Translations under genes and position numbers: made by a program
Origin: Sediminibacterium salmoneum NBRC 103935
GTDB taxonomy: Bacteria; Bacteroidota; Bacteroidia; Chitinophagales; Chitinophagaceae
Length of the DNA: 64,000 bases
Direction of reading: 5' to 3'
Assembly: GCF_000511175.1 (NCBI RefSeq)
Contig: NZ_KI866530.1
Location: 2,518,934 to 2,582,933 of the forward strand
In this document: piece by piece, positions 9,269-17,991 of the stretch
How positions within the stretch are numbered: position 1 is the stretch's first letter
Layout of the letters: each line of letters opens with the position of its first letter
The notes under the pieces: model-generated
Database searches by the model: none
The model's input: only the letters and a program-made list of their open reading frames with translations
Told to the model about the DNA's origin: nothing

Positions 9269-10619
9269 ATTCATTAGTACAGTAATTGAGGATGAAATAG
9301 AGGGCAGCAGCCTTTCTTCGTATCATTCCATTTATAATATCAAGAAGGCCAACCGGGTAAAGAAATGGATGTGGGGTTCATTAATAACCCTGATTGTGGT
9401 TCTCTTTTTACCCTGGACACAGAATATTCGTGCGAAGGGAGCGGTAACTGCCTTGCGTCAGGAAGATCGCCCTCAGGAATTGAATACAGTTTTGGCTGGC
9501 AGGGTAATTAAATGGTATGTGAAAGAAGGAGACTTTGTAAAAAAAGGAGATACCATTTTGCAGATTGGGGAAGTAAAGACCGACTATTTTGATCCTGAAT
9601 TATTAAATAGAACCAAAAAGCAGATTGATGCAAAACAGATTGCAGTAGAGGGGTATGGCAATAAAGCTGCAACGGCTGTATCTCAGATGAAGGCTTTGGA
9701 AGAAGCCAGAAATTTGAAACTGGAGCAGCTCGATATTAAGCTTCGTCAGCAAAATCTTAAAGTAATAAGTGATAGCATCGACCTGGGAGCTGTATTAAAT
9801 GAATTGGCAGTTACCAAGAGACAGATAGATGCAGCAAAGAACATGCTTGATAGTGGAGTTATTTCTTTGGTTGATTTCGAAAGAAGAAAAGTGTCTTATC
9901 AGAATGCAGTGGCTAAAAAAATAAGTGCTGAGAATAAATTCCTGCAATCGAAACAGGAGTTGTCGGCCATCCGAATTGAGAAGAACGGAACCATACAGGA
10001 ATACACCGATAAAATTGCCAAAGCCCAGGGAGAGCAATTTAGTTCCTTGTCTAATATGGCAACGGGTGAAGCCGATGTGGCAAAGCTTCAGAATGCATAC
10101 AGCAACTACGATATCCGTAATCAGTTGTATTTTATTACTGCTCCTCAGGATGGACAAATAACCAAAGCCAGAAAAGCAGGTATTGGAGAAATGGTGAAGG
10201 AAGGTGATATGATTGTTGAAATTGTACCCGATAAAATTCGCTATGCAGTTGAATTGTTTGCAGAGCCAATGGATCTTCCCTTGTTGTCTACCGGTCAAAA
10301 AATTCGTTTCATTTTTGATGGATTTCCCGCCATTGTTTTCTCTGGCTGGCCAGCAGCTTCTTACGGAACATTCGGTGGCGTAATTGCAGCAGTTGAAACT
10401 TCTGTGAGCAGCAATGGAAAATTCCGATTGCTGGTGGTTGAAGATCCCAATGAAAAGCCATGGCCCAGAGAATTGAGAATGGGTGGTGGCGCCAGCGGTA
10501 TTGCCTTGCTAAAAGACGTTCCCATTGGGTATGAATTATGGCGAAACATCAACGGTTTCCCACCTGAATATTATAAACCTGTTAAGGGTGAAGAACTAAA
10601 AGCAAGTAAGGAGAAATAG
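9246..10619 (+). CDS. HlyD-family periplasmic adaptor
   Basis: A membrane fusion protein of about 457 residues that should connect the inner-membrane ABC exporter to a TolC-type channel. One membrane segment (TLIVVLFLPW, about residues 45-60) follows a short cytoplasmic N terminus. Next come a lipoyl-type half motif (VKEGDFVKKGDTILQIGEV), a long helical hairpin of about 150 residues rich in K, Q and E, the second lipoyl half around ITAPQDGQI, and beta-barrel segments. The start overlaps the ABC gene by 23 nt; a second ATG three codons later is also possible. Only 1 nt separates its stop from the TolC gene, so the three genes form one operon. Confidence 0.9.
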   Translation: MKIMVNNKFISTVIEDEIEGSSLSSYHSIYNIKKANRVKKWMWGSLITLIVVLFLPWTQNIRAKGAVTALRQEDRPQELNTVLAGRVIKWYVKEGDFVKKGDTILQIGEVKTDYFDPELLNRTKKQIDAKQIAVEGYGNKAATAVSQMKALEEARNLKLEQLDIKLRQQNLKVISDSIDLGAVLNELAVTKRQIDAAKNMLDSGVISLVDFERRKVSYQNAVAKKISAENKFLQSKQELSAIRIEKNGTIQEYTDKIAKAQGEQFSSLSNMATGEADVAKLQNAYSNYDIRNQLYFITAPQDGQITKARKAGIGEMVKEGDMIVEIVPDKIRYAVELFAEPMDLPLLSTGQKIRFIFDGFPAIVFSGWPAASYGTFGGVIAAVETSVSSNGKFRLLVVEDPNEKPWPRELRMGGGASGIALLKDVPIGYELWRNINGFPPEYYKPVKGEELKASKEK

Positions 10620-10620
10620 T

Positions 10621-12003
10621 ATGAAACATTGCTTGTTTTTGATTGGTTTTATTTCTGTGATTCAACTGAATGCACAGGTCTTGAGTCCTGAAGCGTTCAT
10701 TAATCAGGTCAAGAGCTTTCACCCACTAGCCAAGCAGGCTGGTATTAAGGTAGAGAAAGCCAGTGCCGCTTTGTTAAGCGCCAAAGGAGGCTTTGATCCA
10801 ACCGTAGAAATGGAAGCAAGCAGGAAAACCTTTGATGGTAAAAACTATTATTTCTATACCAATCCTGAATTTAAAGTGCCCACCCGTATTGGGGGAATGG
10901 ACATTAAAGCAGGCCTGGAAGACAATGGGGGTTTGTTTCTGAATAATCAGATCACCAGAGGGCAAAGCAGTTATCTGGGATTAGAAATGCCTTTGATTAA
11001 AGGTTTGCTGATAGATCAGCGAAGAGCGAATCTGCAGCAGGCACAGATTTCTTTACAACAAAGTGAGCAGGATCGCCTGAAAATGCAGAACGACCTGTTG
11101 TTCGACGCTTACAACACTTACTGGCAATGGGCTGGTGCTTATCAGTTGTACAGCATATACAATCAGTTTTTGCAAATAAGCAGAGAACGTTTCCGTTTGG
11201 TAAAGCTGGCTTACTTAAACGGAGACAGGGCTGTAATAGATACCATTGAGGCGCTGACCCAGGTACAACAGTTTCAAATGATGCAGGCAGATGCAAAAGC
11301 AAAGCTGGCAACAGCGCAACTGGAATTGGGTAATTATTTATGGAATGAAAACGATGCGGCTTATTTGTTAAATGCTAATCTGGTGCCGGATACTGTTCAG
11401 TTTCAGATGTACCTAGCTTCAGAGGATCCCGATAAATTAATTAACAGAGTGAATCAGGAAAATCCTTCTATCAGAAGTCTGGCTTTTGAACTGGAAGCCC
11501 TGGAAGTGGAAAGAAAATTAAAATTTCAGTCTTTGTTGCCTTCTTTGAATCTTAAGGCAAATATGCTAAACAAGGGATACAATGTGATGAAGGATTTTGG
11601 TGGTGCGCTTCTTCAGAATAATTATGTATGGGGCATACAATTTAAAATACCCATTTTCCTGAGAGAGGGCCAGGGTTCTTACAAGCAGGCGAAACTAAAA
11701 ATTGCAGAGACCAATTACGAATTGAATCTGAAGCAATGGAATACAGCCAATAAAATCCGTTCTTACTTTGCTGAAGCCACTTTGCTGAAAGATCAAATTG
11801 GCGCTGCACAACAGGCCTATAACGGTTACACTGCTTTATTAAAAGCAGAGAACCTTCGTTTTCAAAATGGCGAAAGCTCTCTGTTTCTTTTAAATACCCG
11901 TGAAAATAAAGTAATTGAAACCGCAGAAAAGTTAATTCAGCTAAGAGCCAAATACCTGAAAGCCAGCTATGGAATCAACTGGGCGGCCGGACTTCTTCGT
12001 TAG
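10621..12003 (+). CDS. TolC-family outer membrane protein of the exporter operon
   Basis: A 460-residue outer membrane efflux protein with a cleavable signal peptide (MKHCLFLIGFISVIQLNAQ). Long amphipathic helices rich in Q, A, L and E and two repeated halves are typical of TolC trimers that form an outer membrane channel and periplasmic tunnel. It is the last gene of the ABC-HlyD-TolC operon and presumably serves that exporter. No candidate substrate gene is adjacent: the next gene is convergent and encodes an enoyl-CoA hydratase homologue. Confidence 0.9.
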   Translation: MKHCLFLIGFISVIQLNAQVLSPEAFINQVKSFHPLAKQAGIKVEKASAALLSAKGGFDPTVEMEASRKTFDGKNYYFYTNPEFKVPTRIGGMDIKAGLEDNGGLFLNNQITRGQSSYLGLEMPLIKGLLIDQRRANLQQAQISLQQSEQDRLKMQNDLLFDAYNTYWQWAGAYQLYSIYNQFLQISRERFRLVKLAYLNGDRAVIDTIEALTQVQQFQMMQADAKAKLATAQLELGNYLWNENDAAYLLNANLVPDTVQFQMYLASEDPDKLINRVNQENPSIRSLAFELEALEVERKLKFQSLLPSLNLKANMLNKGYNVMKDFGGALLQNNYVWGIQFKIPIFLREGQGSYKQAKLKIAETNYELNLKQWNTANKIRSYFAEATLLKDQIGAAQQAYNGYTALLKAENLRFQNGESSLFLLNTRENKVIETAEKLIQLRAKYLKASYGINWAAGLLR

Positions 12004-12008
12004 TTTAA

Positions 12009-12785
12009 TTAAGACAATTTTTGCTTGAAGCGCTGTATAAATGCCTTGCTGTGTTCGCTTAAAATTAAGCGTCCGCTAATGCCTGCTCTTTCTTTCAGCA
12101 ATTCATCCCAGTGTTCTGTTCCCTTCCAGAAAATAGTTTTTAATTCCTTTAATGCATCCGGATTGGATTGGGATAAAGTATTAGACAATCGGATGATAGA
12201 TTCATCCATACCTGCAACGTCAGGGTGCAGTTCTGCGTATAAACTTTTTCTTCTGGCCCAATCCGCGGGTCTAAAGGTAACTGCATCAATAGTTAATTGA
12301 GAGAATGCGGAAAGTCCGATCTTTCTTTCTACAGCAGGACCTACCACGAAGGGGCCAATTCCTACTGCCAGTTCGCTTAGTTTTACATCGGCACCTTCGC
12401 AGGCTATAGCATAGTCTGCAGCCGCAGCCAGTCCAACTCCACCACCAATGCATTTTCCCTGAATACGAGCTATAATGATTTTACCGCAGGTACGCATGGC
12501 ATTGATTACTTTGGCAAAGCCACTGAAAAAGGCTAGACCTTCTGCTTCTGTTTTAATTGCAGCTAATTCATCAAAAGAAGCTCCGGAGCAAAATACTTTT
12601 TCGCCAGCGGAACGAAGTACAATTACTTTGGTTTCTTTATTTAATCCTTCACTGTAAATTTCTTTAGCAAGTGCATCTAAAATTTTACCGGGCAATGAAT
12701 TGCTTTGCGGATGAAAGAATTCAATGGTAGCGATACCATGCTCGCGTTCTACTTTTACGTATCCTTCTTTAATGTGTTCAATCAT
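12009..12785 (-). CDS. Enoyl-CoA hydratase/isomerase family protein
   Basis: A 258-residue crotonase-fold protein. The oxyanion-hole segments are visible as FCSGASFDELA and, further on, IQGKCIGGGVGLAAAADYAIA. It lies 6 nt downstream of paaZ on the same strand, so the two are probably co-transcribed and it may act on ring-opened or unsaturated CoA thioesters of phenylacetate breakdown (PaaF/PaaG-like). The usual acidic catalytic residues cannot be assigned with certainty from inspection, so the exact reaction is open. Confidence 0.85.
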   Translation of the reverse strand: MIEHIKEGYVKVEREHGIATIEFFHPQSNSLPGKILDALAKEIYSEGLNKETKVIVLRSAGEKVFCSGASFDELAAIKTEAEGLAFFSGFAKVINAMRTCGKIIIARIQGKCIGGGVGLAAAADYAIACEGADVKLSELAVGIGPFVVGPAVERKIGLSAFSQLTIDAVTFRPADWARRKSLYAELHPDVAGMDESIIRLSNTLSQSNPDALKELKTIFWKGTEHWDELLKERAGISGRLILSEHSKAFIQRFKQKLS

Positions 12786-12791
12786 ACAATT

Positions 12792-14843
12792 TTAATTTAC
12801 TGGTTTCTTTGCAACCATTGTTAATATGGTTGCTATTCCGGTTAATTCATTGGTTTCGTCAATCATTTCTACCAACCATTTTACAATTCCTTTGTCAATA
12901 TCGGTTGATTCTTTTTTCTCCTGTCTTATTTTTTCCTTACAGGTAAAGCGGATATGCATTTCACTGCCTGGATAAACCGGCTTGGTGAATCTTAATTCGT
13001 CAATACCGTAATTGAGTAAGACCGGATTTTTTTCATAACTATCCACAAATAAGCCGGCTGCCATGCTCATTAACAGATAGCCATGTGCTACTTGTCTCTC
13101 AAACATAGTGCCATTAAAATCGGTCCCTTCCAGATGCGCATAAAAATGATCGCCGCTTAAGTCGGCAAAAGCATTGATATCTTCCGCTGTAATTAATCTT
13201 TTTTCAGTTATCAACTGATCGCCTATTTCCAGCTCTTCGTAGTATTTTTTAAATGGATGTATGGTATTGGTATTTCCAGTTGCTCCTGGCTGATACACTT
13301 TACTGATGGCCGTAATCATATCGGGTGATCCTTGAACGGCAACCCTTTGCATATAATGTTTTACGCCTCTTAATCCACCCATTTCTTCTCCACCCCCTGC
13401 TCTCCCTGGTCCGCCATGCACCAATAAAGGTAGTGGGGATCCGTGCCCGGTACTTTCTTTGGCACAATGCTGATTCAAAACCAGGATTCTGCCATGATAA
13501 GTTCCTGCACCCACTACATAGTCGGTGGCTATGCGCGTGTCGGCAGTTACAATACTACTTACGAGTGACCCTTTACCCAATTTAGATAAAGCAATGGCAT
13601 CGGCTGTTTTTTTATAAGGCATCAAAGTAGCCACAGGTCCGAATGCTTCTACTTCGTGCACAACTGTGTTTCCAAATGGGTTGTCGTTGAACAATAAAAG
13701 CGGACTGATAAATGCTCCTTTTACCGGATCGGCATCTACTACCTCTACCGTATCCAAGGAACCGTATAAAATACTGGAGCTGGTCAATAGTTTCTCTACC
13801 TGTGCTTTTACTTCTTTTCTCTGTGATTCTCCTGCCAGTGAACCCATTCTTACAGATGGATTCAGCGGATTACCAATTACATTCTGTGCCAAAGCAGTCG
13901 TTAGTGATTGCTGTACGGCTTCTATTTTATTTTCAGGCACAAAAATTCTTCTGACAGCAGTACATCTTTGCCCTGACTTGGTAGTGATTTCTCTTCTGAC
14001 TTCTTTAATGAAAATATCCCATTCGGGCATACCCGGTTCAACGTCTTCGCCCAAAACAATACAATTCAAAGAATCGGCTTCCATGGTAAACGGAACATTT
14101 TCTGCCAAAATTTTGGGATTTGATTTGAGCAATAACCCCGTTTGGGCAGAACCCGTAAAAGTTACCACATCCTGGGATTGTACATTGTCTAACAAATCAC
14201 CTGCACTGCCACAAATCAATTGTAATGCCCCTTCTGGCAATATGCCCGAGGCAATTATTTTTTTAACTACTGCTTCAGTTAAATAAGAAGTTACGGTTGC
14301 TGGTTTTACAATAGCGGGTACACCTGCCAGCAGGTTTACAGCAATTTTTTCCAGCATTCCCCAAACCGGGAAGTTAAAAGCATTGATATGCACAGCAACC
14401 CCCTCTTTGGGAATAAGTAAGTGATGTCCCATAAATGTATTCGCCTTACCCAAAGGATGATGTTCCCCATCCAAGCAATACGGCGTGTCTGGAAGTTTTC
14501 TTCTTAAGGATGCGTACGAAAACAGATTTCCGATGCCGCCCTCAATGTCTACCCAGCTATCTGCCTTGGTGGCACCGGTCTGATAACTGATGGTATAGAA
14601 CTCATTTAAATGTTCTCTTAAGTAAATGGCTAAAGCCCTGAGCATTAATCCTCTTTCATGAAAACTCATTTTTCGTAAAGCCGGGTTGCCCTTGCTTCGG
14701 GCGTAGTGCAGGGCTGCTGCAAAATCCAGACCCTTACTGGTAGCTTTTGCTATAGGCTCCCCTGTTACGGCATTGAACAACAATTGTCCTTCACCCTCTC
14801 CCTTGATCCAATTACCTGAAATGTAGTTCTCAACTGTATACAT
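12792..14843 (-). CDS. paaZ: PaaZ: oxepin-CoA hydrolase / semialdehyde dehydrogenase
   Basis: A two-domain enzyme of 683 residues, the normal length for PaaZ. The N-terminal aldehyde dehydrogenase domain (about 1-530) has the catalytic cysteine C294 in GQRCTAV and the general base E255 in TMEADSLN, close to E. coli numbering (C295, E256). The C-terminal MaoC-like hotdog domain has the hydratase motif FADLSGDHFYAH. PaaZ opens the oxepin ring of activated phenylacetyl-CoA and oxidises the resulting aldehyde. Only the enoyl-CoA hydratase homologue accompanies it; the epoxidase genes paaABCDE and ligase paaK are not in this window, so they must lie elsewhere or the pathway is partial. Confidence 0.93.
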   Translation of the reverse strand: MYTVENYISGNWIKGEGEGQLLFNAVTGEPIAKATSKGLDFAAALHYARSKGNPALRKMSFHERGLMLRALAIYLREHLNEFYTISYQTGATKADSWVDIEGGIGNLFSYASLRRKLPDTPYCLDGEHHPLGKANTFMGHHLLIPKEGVAVHINAFNFPVWGMLEKIAVNLLAGVPAIVKPATVTSYLTEAVVKKIIASGILPEGALQLICGSAGDLLDNVQSQDVVTFTGSAQTGLLLKSNPKILAENVPFTMEADSLNCIVLGEDVEPGMPEWDIFIKEVRREITTKSGQRCTAVRRIFVPENKIEAVQQSLTTALAQNVIGNPLNPSVRMGSLAGESQRKEVKAQVEKLLTSSSILYGSLDTVEVVDADPVKGAFISPLLLFNDNPFGNTVVHEVEAFGPVATLMPYKKTADAIALSKLGKGSLVSSIVTADTRIATDYVVGAGTYHGRILVLNQHCAKESTGHGSPLPLLVHGGPGRAGGGEEMGGLRGVKHYMQRVAVQGSPDMITAISKVYQPGATGNTNTIHPFKKYYEELEIGDQLITEKRLITAEDINAFADLSGDHFYAHLEGTDFNGTMFERQVAHGYLLMSMAAGLFVDSYEKNPVLLNYGIDELRFTKPVYPGSEMHIRFTCKEKIRQEKKESTDIDKGIVKWLVEMIDETNELTGIATILTMVAKKPVN

Positions 14844-14897
14844 ATAGTTTTTATTTACGCAACAAAGCTAACGATTGATAGTTTACAAAAAGAGCAT

Positions 14898-14929
14898 AAA
14901 AAAACCCGTCCGGATGGTATCGGGACGGG
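14898..14929 (-). terminator. Rho-independent terminator of adk
   Basis: Read on the minus strand, CCCGTCC and GGACGGG form a 7-bp GC stem, extended by a GAT/ATC inner pair around one mismatch, and are followed by seven T. It lies about 45 nt after the adk stop codon. Confidence 0.85.
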
Positions 14930-14973
14930 CATAGCAGTTGGTTATTGGTCAAAAACTTTAACAGTTCTATATG

Positions 14974-15552
14974 TTAAGACATTCTTTTATCGATTTCGCT
15001 GCAAAGATTTGAAAAAATTTCTTCAACAGTGCCTTCGCCTGGTATTTTAACCACTTTATCGAACTGTTCGTAGTAGTTTGCTACCACGGTTGTTTTGTCT
15101 TTATACTCTACAATACGGGCCCTGATAACGGTTTCATTGGTATCGTCGCTTCTTCCGCTGGTTAAACCTCGGTTCAATAAACGCTTAACCAGTTCTTCTT
15201 CAGAAACTTCCAATGCCAGTAAAACGCCTATTTCAGTATGTTTCAGTTTTAAAAGCTTATCTAAAGCTTCGCTTTGTGCAGTAGTTCTGGGGAAGCCATC
15301 AAATAAAAAGCCTTTGGCTTCAGGATTTGCTTCCAAAGCAGAGGAAATCATTCCAATAACTACTTCATCAGGAACCAACTGGCCCTTGTCCATCAAGTTC
15401 TTGGCTTCTAAACCCAATGGGGTTTGTCTGGCAATTTCACTGCGTAGAAGGTCTCCGGTAGAAAGGTGTTTAAGGCCGTACTGCTGTATCAATTTCTCAC
15501 TCTGCGTACCCTTACCGCTTCCGGGAGGACCGAATAAAATAATGTTGAACAT
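14974..15552 (-). CDS. adk: Adenylate kinase
   Basis: It catalyses ATP + AMP to 2 ADP. The 192-residue protein has the P-loop GPPGSGKGTQ directly after the N-terminal strand MFNIILF, the AMP-binding segment STGDLLRSEIA, and FDGFPRT. The LID region is the short form without a zinc-binding insertion (RLLNRGLTSGRSDD). The start at 15552 is chosen because the P-loop then sits about 8 residues from the N terminus as usual; an upstream in-frame ATG would add 12 atypical residues and fall on the promoter. It has its own promoter and terminator, so it is probably monocistronic. Confidence 0.96.
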   Translation of the reverse strand: MFNIILFGPPGSGKGTQSEKLIQQYGLKHLSTGDLLRSEIARQTPLGLEAKNLMDKGQLVPDEVVIGMISSALEANPEAKGFLFDGFPRTTAQSEALDKLLKLKHTEIGVLLALEVSEEELVKRLLNRGLTSGRSDDTNETVIRARIVEYKDKTTVVANYYEQFDKVVKIPGEGTVEEIFSNLCSEIDKRMS

Positions 15553-15577
15553 GTAAATTCGATGCTTGCTTGAACAA

Positions 15578-15585
15578 CAAATATA
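15578..15585 (-). promoter_or_regulatory. -7 promoter box of adk
   Basis: On the minus strand the octamer TATATTTG fits the Bacteroidota -7 consensus TAnnTTTG and lies 25 nt before the adk start codon. A convincing -33 TTG at the usual distance was not seen. Confidence 0.55.
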
Positions 15586-15676
15586 CAAAGGGCGTGTTAA
15601 AAATCCTTGTTTTCATGCAACCAATCCAAACCTAAACTGTCTTTGATACGTAGTTATATCGTTAAAAGAATACACT

Positions 15677-16237
15677 ATGAAGTGGTCTGCATTCATTTTA
15701 TTTGGATTGTTTAGCTTAACAGCCTGCAATGCCCAAAACAATTCAACTGATAAACTTGTTAAAGATACTATGTCAAAGAAAGACAATCCATATTACGCCA
15801 AGGGCGAAAAAGGAAAATTGGCTGTAAAAGACAGCGAGTGGAAGAAAATCCTGTCTCCCGAAGTATATTATATAGCCCGGGAAAAAGGCACCGAAAGGCC
15901 ATGGACTAGCAAATTCGAGAATTTCAAGGAAGTAGGAACTTATTATTGTGCAGTATGTGGCAATGCGTTGTTTAAAAGCGATACCAAATTCGATAGTGGT
16001 TGTGGTTGGCCCAGTTTTTATGAACCCATTTCGAAAGGGTCTATCGTCTATTTACCGGATAATTCCCACGGCATGCAGCGAACTGAGGTACAATGCGGTC
16101 GTTGTAAATCGCACCTGGGTCATGTTTTTGAAGATGGTCCCCCACCTACAGGTCTCCGCTATTGCATCAATGGGGTAGTGCTAGATTTTGAAAAAGCGGC
16201 TGAAGCTGAAAAAAAATACAACGAGAAAAAAGGATAG
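15677..16237 (+). CDS. msrB: Lipoprotein peptide-methionine (R)-S-oxide reductase MsrB
   Basis: It reduces methionine-R-sulfoxide in oxidised proteins. The 186-residue protein begins with a lipoprotein signal peptide (lipobox LTAC, cysteine 17), so it is placed in the envelope rather than the cytoplasm. The MsrB domain has both zinc CxxC pairs (CAVC and CGRC), the GCGWPSFYEPI motif and the catalytic cysteine in RYCINGV. There is no fused MsrA domain. It is convergent with the bestrophin gene. The electron donor for the periplasmic enzyme is not encoded nearby. Confidence 0.95.
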   Translation: MKWSAFILFGLFSLTACNAQNNSTDKLVKDTMSKKDNPYYAKGEKGKLAVKDSEWKKILSPEVYYIAREKGTERPWTSKFENFKEVGTYYCAVCGNALFKSDTKFDSGCGWPSFYEPISKGSIVYLPDNSHGMQRTEVQCGRCKSHLGHVFEDGPPPTGLRYCINGVVLDFEKAAEAEKKYNEKKG

Positions 16238-16279
16238 TGAAATATAGTGAGAAGAGGGATCGTGAGACTGAGAATGGAG

Positions 16280-16299
16280 GGGCCGGATTTATCCGGCCC
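16280..16299. terminator. Convergent hairpin between msrB and bestrophin genes
   Basis: GGGCCGGAT and ATCCGGCCC form a perfect 9-bp stem with a very short loop, ending one base before the stop codon of the minus-strand bestrophin gene. Neither side has a strong T tract, so its use as a terminator is plausible rather than certain. Confidence 0.5.
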
Positions 16300-17181
16300 T
16301 TACGCTAATATATCCTGGATATTCTTGTTGATATTCTCTGCAATTCTGTCCATTGGTAAATCATTGTCATCATTGCCAAATGGATCTTCAATTTCCTCTG
16401 CAATCAATTCTAGACTAGCCAGTACATAGGAAATAAAAATGGTTGCAGGAATGGTGATATATCCCAGCGAAAGAGCGAATCCAAGCGGTAGGGTAATAAT
16501 ATATAAAAAGATAAATTTCTTAATAAAGGCACTATACGAATAAGGGATTGGGGTGTTCTTGATTCTTTCACAGGCACCGCAAATGTCCATGAACGATTGC
16601 AGTTCTTGGGTGATAAACAATACATCAAAATCAGAGATTTGTTGATCGCGTTTAAGCAAGTGCACTTTGTTATACAGTAAGGCTACAATCTGATTTGGTA
16701 TATGTTTGCTGCTGTCAAATCCGCTGATTTCAGGATGTGGTGCAGCATCTAATGCCAATCTTGTTTTTTCATTTTGCAAATGATTTTTAAGTTCATGAGC
16801 AAACAAGGGAATAATTTTTTTAAAAAAACTTCGATTCTTTTCATCATCGCTTGGCAACAAGCAATTTATTTTCAAAGCAAGGTTGCGACTATTGTTGACC
16901 AATGAACCCCAAAGTTTTCTACCCTCCCACCAACGATCATAAGCCGTATTGGTTCTAAATACTAGTAACATAGAAATTGCAAAGCCCAATAAGCTGTGCA
17001 TCATGGTGATATTTTTTGCATAGAGACTGCTGGAGAGTCGCAAATAATTGGCTTCAAAAAAAACGATGGCCCAAGAAAACACACCAATACCCAGAATTAA
17101 TGGAAACAACTGTCTGAGTGTGTCCGTTTTATGAAAACGAAATATCGATTGAATCCATTCTTTAGGGTTATAACTGATCAT
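16300..17181 (-). CDS. Bestrophin-family (UPF0187/YneE-like) membrane protein
   Basis: A 293-residue membrane protein of the bacterial bestrophin family, pentameric ion channels related to animal bestrophins. Characteristic segments are RTNTAYDRWWEGRKLWGSLV after the second hydrophobic helix, a hydrophobic region near 220-245 (ITLPLGFALSLGYITIPATI) and an acidic IEDPFGNDDNDLP segment near the C terminus, which corresponds to the conserved DPFG motif. Ion selectivity cannot be told from sequence here. It stands alone, convergent with msrB. Confidence 0.85.
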   Translation of the reverse strand: MISYNPKEWIQSIFRFHKTDTLRQLFPLILGIGVFSWAIVFFEANYLRLSSSLYAKNITMMHSLLGFAISMLLVFRTNTAYDRWWEGRKLWGSLVNNSRNLALKINCLLPSDDEKNRSFFKKIIPLFAHELKNHLQNEKTRLALDAAPHPEISGFDSSKHIPNQIVALLYNKVHLLKRDQQISDFDVLFITQELQSFMDICGACERIKNTPIPYSYSAFIKKFIFLYIITLPLGFALSLGYITIPATIFISYVLASLELIAEEIEDPFGNDDNDLPMDRIAENINKNIQDILA

Positions 17182-17227
17182 TCAATAAATGTACAATTTC
17201 AAATGACTAATTGGCTTATTTGATTCT

Positions 17228-17503
17228 CTAGGCAAACATAACTATGCCAATTAGAATCATAAACAGACCTATAAACGTACCAATTACTGAAATCATAAAG
17301 CCACCTAATGCCTTACCAGGTTGACTTACTAATTTACTCGCATCTGATTGCATAATCTCTTTCTGATAGTCCTCTACAGTTTGACCTGGTTTTGGTTTTA
17401 CCGGTAAACCGCCACCTTTAAACATAATGCTGTACCATTTTTTCACACATCTATAAAGAATATATGCGCCAGCTCCAATAAATAATAATGCAAATATTTT
17501 CAT
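17228..17503 (-). CDS. Small two-helix membrane protein, unknown function
   Basis: A 91-residue protein that I do not recognise. It has one hydrophobic segment at the N terminus (ALLFIGAGAYILY) and one at the C terminus (ISVIGTFIGLFMILIGIVMF), joined by a polar, Gly/Pro/Lys-containing loop. It is preceded by a gap of about 50 nt from the next gene upstream and lies at the edge of the AT-rich block. Confidence 0.6.
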   Translation of the reverse strand: MKIFALLFIGAGAYILYRCVKKWYSIMFKGGGLPVKPKPGQTVEDYQKEIMQSDASKLVSQPGKALGGFMISVIGTFIGLFMILIGIVMFA

Positions 17504-17555
17504 AATTAAAGATTTTGTAGTTAACCTAAATGGGTTTCAGCTTATTTAATTTTGT

Positions 17556-17984
17556 TTAATTAAATAAGTTTATAATGTTGATTGGAATAGATTTTACTTT
17601 GTTTTCACTAAAAACTAGTGGATCAACATCTACTTGAGCAGCTCCAATTGTCGCATAAATTAAATTCTGTTTAAAGTCAAAATAAATTCCACAATTTCCT
17701 GAATATCGATATTTACCAACAAGGAATACAAACCCATAGTCTCCTTTAATTATTATAGGGTTTGAATATCCTGATAAGTTTTCTAAAAAGTTTTTATACT
17801 CTTTTCCATAAATTTTTTTCATCCTTTCATTCAAAGCGGGATGATCAAAAAGCTTAATTTGAGTAGCATCCTTGCCAGATAATTCTTTTATAAATCCAAT
17901 ATCAGTTTTTGCGTTTTTTGTTTGTGAGTAACAATATTGAAAACAAATTGAAATCATCAAAACGCATATTATTTTAAGTTTCAT
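17556..17984 (-). CDS. Secreted hypothetical protein downstream of the CsgG-like gene
   Basis: About 142 residues with an N-terminal signal peptide (MKLKIICVLMISICFQYCYSQ, cleavage after SQ expected). No family recognised. The mature part contains short beta-rich segments (DYGFVFLVGKYRYSGNCGIYF). The start at 17984 is chosen because it gives a clean signal peptide and leaves a 7-nt gap from the preceding gene instead of an overlap. It is probably co-transcribed with the CsgG-like gene and exported to the periplasm or beyond. Codon use is AT-rich like its neighbours. Confidence 0.6.
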   Translation of the reverse strand: MKLKIICVLMISICFQYCYSQTKNAKTDIGFIKELSGKDATQIKLFDHPALNERMKKIYGKEYKNFLENLSGYSNPIIIKGDYGFVFLVGKYRYSGNCGIYFDFKQNLIYATIGAAQVDVDPLVFSENKVKSIPINIINLFN

Positions 17985-17991
17985 AGTTATT

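Noticed and set aside
13666..14286. Long open frame (206 codons) on the plus strand inside paaZ
   Set aside because: Antisense to a full-length PaaZ with intact motifs; no family features or start signals.
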